DNA of 14,896 nucleotides from an uncultured Gemmatimonadales bacterium (lineage in GTDB: Bacteria > Gemmatimonadota > Gemmatimonadetes > Longimicrobiales > Gaopeijiaceae). A model generated the notes under the pieces. That model saw only the letters and a list, made by a program, of their open reading frames with translations. It was not told the DNA's origin and did not search any database. The position numbers and the translations under genes are program-made. The stretch covers positions 1 through 14,896 of the forward strand of contig CALJLC010000402.1 in the NCBI GenBank assembly GCA_937982605.1, in the 5' to 3' direction. Positions 6,513-13,079 of this stretch are shown here, piece by piece (position 1 is the stretch's first letter; each line of letters starts with the position of its first letter).

Positions 6513-8724
6513 AGCGGATCCCGCGAACGCGCGGCAGACGGAAGCGCCGGCTGGACCGGTCGCACAGCTCCGTCGGCTCCGTCCCGGGCACGTAGTACTC
6601 GATGTACTGATCGTCCGCGGGGCACCACCGCGACGCCAGCAATCCGGTCTGCCGGTCGACCAGCACCGCGTTGAGCCCCTCCGGAATCGGCCAGGCGTCG
6701 GGGACCGGGAGCAGGGGCGGGCGCGCGTCCTCTGCCGGGACGCCCGCGTCCTCGTCGGCCTCGACCCCCTCGTAGACGCGGCGCATGAACGAGCCCCACA
6801 CCGGCGCGGCCTGCCCGCCACCGGTGGCAACGCCGCCCAGGCGCAGGTCGAAGATCGGCTGGGGCTGATCCATGCCGAACCAGAGCGTCGCCAGCAGGTT
6901 CGGCGTGAAGCCCGAGAACCAGATGTCGGTCCCGTCGTTCGTCGTGCCGGTCTTCCCGGCCGCCGGGACGGCGTACGGCAGACCGGCGGTCTCGCGGACG
7001 GCTCGCCACGCGGTACCCCTGCGGACCACGTCCTCGAGCATGTCGACCATGATGCGCGTCGGCAGGCTGTCGAGCACGGTGGTGCGCTCGGGCTGCGGCT
7101 CCCAGATGACGTTGCCGTTCGAGTCCTCGACGCGGAGGATCGGGAACGGCTTGACCTTGGTGCCCATGTTGGGGAACGCCGAATACGCCTCGGCGACCTG
7201 GAGCGGGATGACCTCGGCCGCGCCGATCGTCGTCGACGGGAAGCGGTTGATCGGCGTCATGATGCCCATGCGACGCGCCGTCTGGGCGACGGTCTCGATC
7301 CCGACCTCCTCCCAGCCGAGCTTGATGGCGATCATGTTCGTGGAGGTGTACAGCCCCTCCCGGATCGTCATCGGGCCGCGGAACTCCTCGGTGAAGTTCG
7401 AGGGCCGCCAGTCCTCGCCGTCGAGCTGCGGGTAGACGACCGCGTTGTCCTCGAGGACGTACGAGGCCGGGATTCCCGTCGTGATCGCGGCGGTGTAGAC
7501 GAAGGGCTTGAACGACGAGCCCGCCTGCCGGCGCGCCAGCCGCGCCCGGTCGAACTTCGACTGGCGGAAGTCGCGTCCGCCGATCATCGCCTTCACGTTC
7601 CCCGTCTCCGGGTCGAGGGCGATGAAGGCGCCCTGCAGATACGGGGTCTGCCCGGGGAAGGTCTCGACGGTGTCGAAGTCGGCGTAAAGGGGGTGACGGA
7701 AGCGCGCGTCGTTCTCGATCGTCGCCCACCCCTCCTCCATGGCCTGCAGCGCCGCTCGCTGCATGCCGACGTCGAGCGTCGTGATCACCCGGAACCCGCC
7801 CCGGTAGATCTCGTCCCCGAAGCGATCGTCCAGGATCTGCCGGACCCACTCCGTGAAGTACGGCGCGGCCGTGGAGCCGTCGTCCTCGGGCTCGCTCTCG
7901 GGCAGCGGGAAGGCCTTCCAGCGCGTCGCCTCCTCCTGCGTCAGGTAGCCCTGGTCGGCCATGAGCTGGAGCACGAGGTTGCGCCGCGAGCGCGCGTTCT
8001 CGGGGTTCCGGAAGGGGTCGTAGCGACCCGGACGGTTGAGGATCGCGGTGAGGAGCGCGGCCTCGGCCACGTTCATCTCCACCGCGTCCTTGCCCAGGTA
8101 GCCGCGTGCGGCGTTCTGGAAGCCGTACCCCCGGCCCATGTAGATCTCGTTGAGGTACGCCTCGAGGATCTGCTCCTTGGTGTACGAGCGCTCCAGGTCG
8201 ATCGCCACCTGGACTTCCTTCAGCTTCCGGATGTAACGCCGCTCGAAGCCGATCTCGTCCTCGAACATGTTGCGGGCGAGCTGCTGCGTGATCGTGCTGC
8301 CACCGCCGGCGTAGTTGAACGTCAGCACGCCCACCGCCGCCCGCGCGATGCCGATCGGGTCGAAGCCGCCGTGCTGCCAGAAGCGCTTGTCCTCGGTGGC
8401 GATCACCGCCTGCGTCACGTGCGGCGGCAGCGCCCGGACGTCCACCGGTGTGCGGGCCTCGAAGCCGAACTCGTCGATCTGCTGGCCGTCGTGGGCCAGG
8501 ATGATGCTCTTCTGCTCGTGCTGGAAGGTGCTGATCTGGGCGATCGAGGGGCAGGCGTCGCCCGCGCACAGGTTGCGCCAGGTACCCCAGACGCCGCCGA
8601 GGCCCAGGGGTACGAGGAACGCGACGACGAGGAGCGTCTCCCTGGGATACCAGAATCGTGCGAGGACGGCGCGGATGTCCTTCCCTTTCGTGGACTTCGT
8701 CCTCGGCTTCGCGCGTGCCATCAT
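6511..8724 (-). CDS. Penicillin-binding protein 1A (bifunctional transglycosylase/transpeptidase)
   Basis: This class A PBP polymerises lipid II into glycan and cross-links the stem peptides at the outer face of the inner membrane. From ATG 8724 it has 737 residues: a basic cytoplasmic tail, a membrane segment (about 30-47), a GT51 domain with VIATEDKRFWQHGGFDPIG (E111 is the catalytic glutamate), GGSTITQQLARN (140-151) and EAYLNEIYMG (188-197), then the transpeptidase domain with SSFK (S403, K406), STN (461-463) and KTGTTND (591-597). Two cysteines near the C-terminus (C701, C721) in WCPADDQ and ELCDR are also seen in other PBP1A proteins. A GTG at 8736 is an alternative start adding four residues. 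It is divergent from the HExxH lipoprotein gene, and MltG, its usual functional partner, is encoded about 1.3 kb away on the same strand. It could be called mrcA, ponA or pbpF depending on the naming scheme. Confidence 0.96.
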   Translation of the reverse strand: MMARAKPRTKSTKGKDIRAVLARFWYPRETLLVVAFLVPLGLGGVWGTWRNLCAGDACPSIAQISTFQHEQKSIILAHDGQQIDEFGFEARTPVDVRALPPHVTQAVIATEDKRFWQHGGFDPIGIARAAVGVLTFNYAGGGSTITQQLARNMFEDEIGFERRYIRKLKEVQVAIDLERSYTKEQILEAYLNEIYMGRGYGFQNAARGYLGKDAVEMNVAEAALLTAILNRPGRYDPFRNPENARSRRNLVLQLMADQGYLTQEEATRWKAFPLPESEPEDDGSTAAPYFTEWVRQILDDRFGDEIYRGGFRVITTLDVGMQRAALQAMEEGWATIENDARFRHPLYADFDTVETFPGQTPYLQGAFIALDPETGNVKAMIGGRDFRQSKFDRARLARRQAGSSFKPFVYTAAITTGIPASYVLEDNAVVYPQLDGEDWRPSNFTEEFRGPMTIREGLYTSTNMIAIKLGWEEVGIETVAQTARRMGIMTPINRFPSTTIGAAEVIPLQVAEAYSAFPNMGTKVKPFPILRVEDSNGNVIWEPQPERTTVLDSLPTRIMVDMLEDVVRRGTAWRAVRETAGLPYAVPAAGKTGTTNDGTDIWFSGFTPNLLATLWFGMDQPQPIFDLRLGGVATGGGQAAPVWGSFMRRVYEGVEADEDAGVPAEDARPPLLPVPDAWPIPEGLNAVLVDRQTGLLASRWCPADDQYIEYYVPGTEPTELCDRSSRRFRLPRVRGIR

Positions 8725-8743
8725 CAAATCGTACACCCCGGAT

Positions 8744-8828
8744 CCGGCGCTTCCCCTTCCGAGCCGCCTGCAAGCCCGGTGCCAGGACGGCTGCTCGCCC
8801 GGAAGCTAGCGGAAGCGCCGGAAGCGCC
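8744..8828. repeat. Inverted and iterated GGAAGCGCC motifs in the divergent PBP1A/lipoprotein region
   Basis: The 184-base divergent gap between the PBP1A and lipoprotein starts holds CCGGCGCTTCC (8744-8754) and its exact 11-base reverse complement GGAAGCGCCGG (8811-8821). GGAAGC itself is iterated at 8801, 8811 and 8820, so two copies of GGAAGCGCC sit back to back after a related GGAAGCTAGC. The same 11-mer recurs at 6540-6550 in the PBP1A coding region, and GGAAGCGC also occurs in the palindrome at 676. Spacing near one helical turn would suit protein binding, but no regulator can be named. No convincing sigma-70 promoter pair was found here. Confidence 0.45.
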
Positions 8829-8908
8829 TCAAGGAAATGATTCGCCTTGACCCCGCCCGAGGTTCCGCACAGTCTCCGCCGCCTACGCCCTCCAAGCCCC
8901 GCTCGACC

Positions 8909-10132
8909 ATGCGTCCGCGCCTCCTCTGGACCCCGCTGATCTGCCTCGCCGCCGTGGCCGCAGGCTGCGGCGCCCAGACCCGGAGCGAGCTGGTCGTCTC
9001 CTCCGACGCCGAGCTGGCCGCGCTGGCGGCGGAGCTGCTGCCCGATCTCGCCCGCCGCTCGGGGATGGAGCTGCGCCGGCCGGTGCGCCTCGAGTCGCGG
9101 AGCCGGGCGGAGCTCGTGCGCTACCTGACGACCAAGCTCGACGAAGACCTCCCGGAGGAGGAGGCGCGGGCCCGAACGGCCGCCTACGCGCACCTGGGGC
9201 TCGTGGACCCCGACACGGATCTGCGCGCGCTCCTCCTCGAGCTGTACACCGAGCAGGTGGCCGGCTTCTACGAGCCCGACTCCGCCGCGCTCTACGTCCT
9301 CGACGACCAGCCGCCGGAGGCGCTCCAGGGCCTCCTCGTCCACGAGCTCGTGCACGCGGTCCAGGACCAGTCCGCCGACCTGCGCGCGCTCACCGATCCC
9401 GACGTCGGGGGGGACCGGTCCACCGCGGCGATGGCCGCGATCGAGGGCCACGCCACGCTCGTCATGTTCGAGTACCTGACCGAGCAGATGACCGGCGCAC
9501 CGATCGACCTCGGCGCCGTGCCGGACTTCGCCGCCCAGATCGGACCCGCGCTCGCCTCGATGACGACGCAGTTCCCGGCCCTCGCCGGCGCGCCGAGAGT
9601 CATTCGAGAATCACTGGTCTTCCCGTACGTCGACGGGGCCGGCTATGTCCAGCGCCTCTGGAGCGGCGGCGCGCGGGCCAGCCCGTTCGACGCGGAGCGG
9701 CTCCCCCGCTCGACCGAGCAGGTCCTCTTTCCGGGCGCTGCGCCGCCCGTGGGGGTCGAGATCACCGTCGGCGGCGGGCGACCCCGCCTCGACGACACGC
9801 TCGGCTCCCTCGAGCTGCGCATCCTGGCCGAGGACGTGCTGGGGCTGACCGACAACGACGCGTCCAGGCTGGCCGCCGCGTGGGACGGGGACCGCTGGCT
9901 CCTCGTCGAGGACGGCTCCGGGGCGTCGGGGCTCCTGTACGCGACCGCGTGGAGCGACCCCGCCGCACGCGACGCCTTCCTCGCGGCGGCCTCGACCCCG
10001 AGCGCCGCGGCGGGCGTCCTCGGGGGTGCCCGGACCCGGGCGCTCGAAGTCGACGGGCGGCCTGTCTCGCTCGTGGCGCTCGGCTCGGCGTCGCTGACCG
10101 GCGTAGCGGTGCGGCTGGCGCCCGGTCCGTGA
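8909..10132 (+). CDS. Lipoprotein with HExxH metallopeptidase-like motif
   Basis: This is a 407-residue protein from ATG 8909, the start that places a lipoprotein signal at the N-terminus: RPRLLWTPLICLAAVAAGC with the lipid-bearing C20. An in-frame ATG at 8837 would bury this signal behind 24 Pro/Ser-rich residues. GFYEPDSAALYVLDD (about 119-133) precedes VHELVHAVQDQ (144-154), where H145, E146 and H149 form a zinc-binding HExxH site; AAIEGHATLVM (176-186) downstream supplies E179 as the likely third ligand, giving a gluzincin-type arrangement. Predicted metallopeptidase-like lipoproteins with this Y-E-P-D, HExxH and EGxAT order are known from several phyla, without a defined substrate to my knowledge. 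It is probably membrane-anchored outside the cytoplasm. It starts a plus-strand run with aroB 16 bases downstream, although a link with aromatic synthesis is not expected. Confidence 0.75.
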   Translation: MRPRLLWTPLICLAAVAAGCGAQTRSELVVSSDAELAALAAELLPDLARRSGMELRRPVRLESRSRAELVRYLTTKLDEDLPEEEARARTAAYAHLGLVDPDTDLRALLLELYTEQVAGFYEPDSAALYVLDDQPPEALQGLLVHELVHAVQDQSADLRALTDPDVGGDRSTAAMAAIEGHATLVMFEYLTEQMTGAPIDLGAVPDFAAQIGPALASMTTQFPALAGAPRVIRESLVFPYVDGAGYVQRLWSGGARASPFDAERLPRSTEQVLFPGAAPPVGVEITVGGGRPRLDDTLGSLELRILAEDVLGLTDNDASRLAAAWDGDRWLLVEDGSGASGLLYATAWSDPAARDAFLAAASTPSAAAGVLGGARTRALEVDGRPVSLVALGSASLTGVAVRLAPGP

Positions 10133-10148
10133 GACGCGGCGGACGACC

Positions 10149-11258
10149 GTGACGCTTCCGGGCGAGGTCGGCCGGGTCCGGGTCGGGGGTTCCTCGGGCT
10201 ATTCGGTCGTGGTGGGTCGGGGGCTCCTCGCGGCGCTCCCCGACGTCGTGGACGACGTGCTCGCGGAGGGCACCGTGGCGGTCGTCTCGGACTCGAACGT
10301 CCTGCCCCTGCACGGGAAGGCGGTCGCCGACGCGCTGCGCGCGGCGGGGCGGAAGACGAGCGAGCACGCCTTCCCGGCCGGCGAGGCGTCCAAGACGAGG
10401 AAGCGCTGGTCGATCCTCACCGACGAGCTGCTCGACGCCGGGCATGGCCGCGACGTCTGTGTCATCGCGGTCGGCGGCGGCGTCACGACCGATCTCGCGG
10501 GCTTCGTGGCGGCCACGTATCTGCGGGGGGTGCCCGTCGTCCTGGTGCCCACCAGCACGCTGGCCATGGTCGACGCCTCCACCGGCGGCAAGACCGGTGT
10601 GGACGTGCGCGCCGGCAAGAACCTCGTGGGCGCCTTCCACCGGCCCGCGGCGGTGATCGCGGACATCGACACCCTGCGCACGCTGCCGCGCGAGGAGCGG
10701 GCCCAGGGTCTGGTGGAGGCGGTGAAGCACGGCGCGATCCTGGACGCCTCCCACCTCGACGCCGTCGACGGAGCGGTCGAATCGCTGCTCGACGCCGACC
10801 CGGGCCCGAGCGCGGAGATCGTCCTGGCGTCGGTGGCGCTCAAGGCGGCCGTCGTCGATGCCGACGAGCTGGAGGCCGGATACCGGCAGGTGCTGAACTT
10901 CGGGCACACGATCGGTCACGCCGTGGAGGCGGCCGCCGGGTACCGTCTGGGCCACGGCTCCTGCGTGGCGTTCGGGATGCGGGTCGAGGCCGCCATCGGC
11001 GAGCGGCTGGGCGTCACCGAGCCCGGGACGGGAGCCAGGGTGGAGCGCGTCCTCGAGCGCCTGGTCGGGGCGTTCCGGCCGGGCGTGGGCGTGGACGAGG
11101 TGCGCGCGTATCTCGGAGCCGACAAGAAGGCGCGGGCGGGGAGGGCGCGCTACGTGCTCCTCGAGCGGCCCGGAAGGGTCGCGGCGCAGGGCGGTTGGGC
11201 TCACGACGTCGCGGACGAGGTCGTCGCCGCGGAGCTCGACGCGGCGCTGGAGTCGTGA
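10149..11258 (+). CDS. aroB: 3-dehydroquinate synthase
   Basis: AroB converts DAHP to 3-dehydroquinate, the second step of the shikimate pathway, using NAD and zinc. The 369-residue product has the normal length and all main active-site residues: AVGGGVTTDLAGF (107-119) for NAD, R126 in YLRG, PTSTLAMVDASTGGKTGVD (134-152) with D142 and K148, AGKNLVGAFH (155-164) with K157/N158, E190 in LVEAVKHG, K232 in ALKAAVV, R246, N250, H253 and H257 in NFGHTIGHAVE, and H269 in LGHGSC. E190, H253 and H269 are the zinc ligands. The usual HGEAVAxGM reads HGSCVAFGM, a small departure next to the metal site. GTG 10149 follows the lipoprotein stop by 16 bases with only a weak GGCGGACG upstream; no other aro gene is in the window. 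Confidence 0.96.
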   Translation: MTLPGEVGRVRVGGSSGYSVVVGRGLLAALPDVVDDVLAEGTVAVVSDSNVLPLHGKAVADALRAAGRKTSEHAFPAGEASKTRKRWSILTDELLDAGHGRDVCVIAVGGGVTTDLAGFVAATYLRGVPVVLVPTSTLAMVDASTGGKTGVDVRAGKNLVGAFHRPAAVIADIDTLRTLPREERAQGLVEAVKHGAILDASHLDAVDGAVESLLDADPGPSAEIVLASVALKAAVVDADELEAGYRQVLNFGHTIGHAVEAAAGYRLGHGSCVAFGMRVEAAIGERLGVTEPGTGARVERVLERLVGAFRPGVGVDEVRAYLGADKKARAGRARYVLLERPGRVAAQGGWAHDVADEVVAAELDAALES

Positions 11259-11304
11259 CCGCCGCCACGATCCCCTATCTTTCCGGTCGTGTCCGCTCCC
11301 GTTC

Positions 11305-11310
11305 GGAGGT
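11305..11310 (+). promoter_or_regulatory. Ribosome binding site of the AMP-forming enzyme gene
   Basis: GGAGGT lies three bases before ATG 11314 and supports that start. The 55-base gap after aroB holds no clear promoter or terminator, so read-through from aroB is possible. Confidence 0.6.
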
Positions 11311-11313
11311 GCC

Positions 11314-12915
11314 ATGGCGCTCGTCGAGCGCACAGATGAGCTGACCGTCGCGTCGGCGCTCGCCGCGCGGGCCACGACGGACCCGGCGCAGAGCTGGCTC
11401 CTCTTCGGCGACGAGACGCTCGGCTTCGGCGAGATCGACCAGCAGGCCGAGGCCCTCGCGGCTTCGCTGGCCAACCTCGGAGTCGGCCGCGGCGACCGGA
11501 TCGCGCTCCTCCTCCCCGCGTGTCCCGAGTTCGCGATCTCGATGTTCGCGGCCGCCAAGCTCGGCTCCGTCGTGGTGCCACTCAACCCGCGGCTGACCAC
11601 GCCGGAGTTGCAGTACATGCTGCGCCATTCCCAGGCGCTGTGCGCGGTCACGATCGAGCGTCACCGCGGTGTGGACTACCTGCACCTCTTCGAGGACGTC
11701 ATGCCGCAGCTCCCGGAGCTGCGCTACCTGGTCACGGTGGGTGAGGAGGACCTCTGGTACGACGACCGGATCTTCCAGTTCGAGGACCTGCTCTCGGCCG
11801 GTGCCGGCCGCGACTACCCCGCGGCGGAGGTCACCGCGTCCGACTGCTTCGCGCTGGTCTACACCTCCGGAACGAGCGGAAAGCCGAAGGGCGTCGAGCT
11901 GAGTCACCGTAACCTGCTGGCGGCCGCGGGCGGCACCGCGGCGGCCCTCGGCCTGGGCGGCGATGATCGCCTCGTGGGCTTTTCCGCGCTCTTCCACGTT
12001 CACGGCCTCGGCCCGGGGCTCCTCGGCTCGCTGCTGGCGGGCAGCTCCATCATCCTGCAGGACGAGAGCGACGCGGCGGGGACGCTGGACGCGGCGGAGC
12101 GCCACGCCGCCACGGTGCACTTCGGCATCCCGACGCACTTCGTGGCCGAGCTCGCCGAGCTCGAGGCGCAGCCCCGGGAGCTGGGCGCCCTCCGGCTCGC
12201 CGTCGTCTCCGGGGCGCCGGTCAGCGACGGCCTCGTCAACGAGATCGCGCGTGCGCTCGACGTGCCGGTGGTGTCCGGGTATTCCCTCACGGAGGCGGCG
12301 TCGACCGTGAGCGTGTGCTCGCCGGACGACCCGCCCGAGGCGCGCCGATTCACCGTGGGCCGGCCGATCGGAGGCTCGGAGGTGCGCATCGTCGATGCGG
12401 ACGCCGCGGCCGGCGACGAGCTCCCGGTCGAGAGCGTCGGCGAGATCCGCGTGAAGGGACCCGGCGTCATGCTGGGCTACTACCGGCAGCCCCGACAGAC
12501 GGCCGAGGCCTTCGACGCCGACGGCTACTTCCGCACCGGAGACCTCGGCCTCGTGGACGAGGACGGATATCTCCATTTGGTGGGGCGCACCAAGGACGTT
12601 ATCATACGTTCTGGCTTCAACGTGTATCCCCGGGAAGTCGAGACTCGAATCGAGGCTCATCCGGCGGTGCAGGAGGTCGCTGCTGTCGGTGTTCCCGACG
12701 AGCTCCTCGGAGAAGCCGTCTGCGCCTGCGTCGTCCCCGTCGAGGGAGCGATCGTCACGGGCCAGGAGATCGTGGATTGGTGCCGCGAAACGCTCGCGGA
12801 CGACAAGGTCCCCGATCTCGTTCGGTTCCTCGACACGCTTCCGCGGTCGGACACGGGGCAGGTGCGCCGGGTCGAACTCGCCCGTTCCGTTCAGACGGAG
12901 GGTCAGTCGGCCTGA
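11314..12915 (+). CDS. AMP-forming acyl-CoA synthetase-like enzyme with altered A10 motif
   Basis: This is a 533-residue member of the ANL (acyl-CoA synthetase/NRPS adenylation/luciferase) superfamily, close to long-chain fatty acid or 4-coumarate CoA ligases. It has the ATP-binding loop VYTSGTSGKPKG (182-193), FHVHGL (227-232), the A5 motif SGYSLTEAAS (321-330), GPGVMLGYY (382-390), A7 YFRTGD (405-410) and A8 GRTKDVIIRSGFNVYPREVE (424-443). Family enzymes activate a carboxylic acid as acyl-AMP and transfer it to CoA. The C-terminal A10 motif reads LPRSDTGQVRR: Q516 (codon CAG at 12859-12861) stands where the catalytic lysine of PxxxxGKxxR is expected. That lysine is needed for adenylation in studied members. 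The protein may have reduced adenylation activity, a different role, or a single-base sequencing error. The substrate cannot be read from the sequence. Confidence 0.88.
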   Translation: MALVERTDELTVASALAARATTDPAQSWLLFGDETLGFGEIDQQAEALAASLANLGVGRGDRIALLLPACPEFAISMFAAAKLGSVVVPLNPRLTTPELQYMLRHSQALCAVTIERHRGVDYLHLFEDVMPQLPELRYLVTVGEEDLWYDDRIFQFEDLLSAGAGRDYPAAEVTASDCFALVYTSGTSGKPKGVELSHRNLLAAAGGTAAALGLGGDDRLVGFSALFHVHGLGPGLLGSLLAGSSIILQDESDAAGTLDAAERHAATVHFGIPTHFVAELAELEAQPRELGALRLAVVSGAPVSDGLVNEIARALDVPVVSGYSLTEAASTVSVCSPDDPPEARRFTVGRPIGGSEVRIVDADAAAGDELPVESVGEIRVKGPGVMLGYYRQPRQTAEAFDADGYFRTGDLGLVDEDGYLHLVGRTKDVIIRSGFNVYPREVETRIEAHPAVQEVAAVGVPDELLGEAVCACVVPVEGAIVTGQEIVDWCRETLADDKVPDLVRFLDTLPRSDTGQVRRVELARSVQTEGQSA

Positions 12916-12924
12916 CGGGGCCGC

Positions 12925-12943
12925 CGCATCCGAGGTGGATGCG
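12925..12943 (+). terminator. Hairpin after the AMP-forming enzyme gene
   Basis: CGCATCC (12925-12931) pairs perfectly with GGATGCG (12937-12943) around a 5-base loop, starting ten bases after the TGA. There is no T-run after the stem, so it is either a GC-type terminator aided by a factor or a simple RNA structure protecting the 3' end. Confidence 0.35.
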
Positions 12944-12998
12944 CCCGAAGACTTCCCCGACCTTCACCGCGATCCAGCGACACGGTCGAGGTGGGGAG

Positions 12999-13030
12999 GT
13001 CTCGCGACACGACAATTCAGTCCGCGAGAC
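12999..13030. promoter_or_regulatory. 8-bp perfect inverted repeat upstream of the NYN gene
   Basis: GTCTCGCG (12999-13006) and CGCGAGAC (13023-13030) are exact reverse complements separated by 16 bases that include the locally AT-rich GACAATTCAG. The element ends 49 bases before the NYN start codon. It could be an operator for a dimeric regulator or a leader hairpin in the mRNA, perhaps used for autoregulation by the encoded RNA-binding-type protein. No promoter hexamers around it are convincing. The 164-base gap 12916-13079 holds nothing else recognisable. Confidence 0.4.
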
Positions 13031-13065
13031 ATTCATGACCGTTCCGTACACGCGTGCTCCCCATC

Positions 13066-13072
13066 AGGGGGG
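13066..13072 (+). promoter_or_regulatory. Ribosome binding site choosing the NYN start
   Basis: AGGGGGG lies seven bases before ATG 13080 but only one base before ATG 13074, so 13080 is preferred. A further in-frame ATG at 13035 lacks a ribosome binding site and would overlap the region just after the inverted repeat. Confidence 0.55.
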
Positions 13073-13079
13073 CATGGCC

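Noticed and set aside
8847..8875. TTGACC as a possible -35 box in front of the lipoprotein gene
   Set aside because: The matching -10 position reads CAGTCT, which does not resemble TATAAT, so no promoter is claimed.
8837..8908. Earlier ATG at 8837 as the lipoprotein start
   Set aside because: It would place 24 Pro/Ser-rich residues before the lipoprotein signal, and the AAGGA in front of it is only one or two bases away from the ATG.
6269..9451. 1060-codon minus-strand open frame across the PBP1A gene and into the lipoprotein region
   Set aside because: It is a shifted frame of the PBP1A gene on the same strand and antisense to the YtxH and lipoprotein genes, with Arg/Gly-rich composition and no motif.
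9762..11651. 629-codon minus-strand open frame opposite aroB
   Set aside because: It is antisense to a complete aroB with all active-site residues, and has no recognisable domain.
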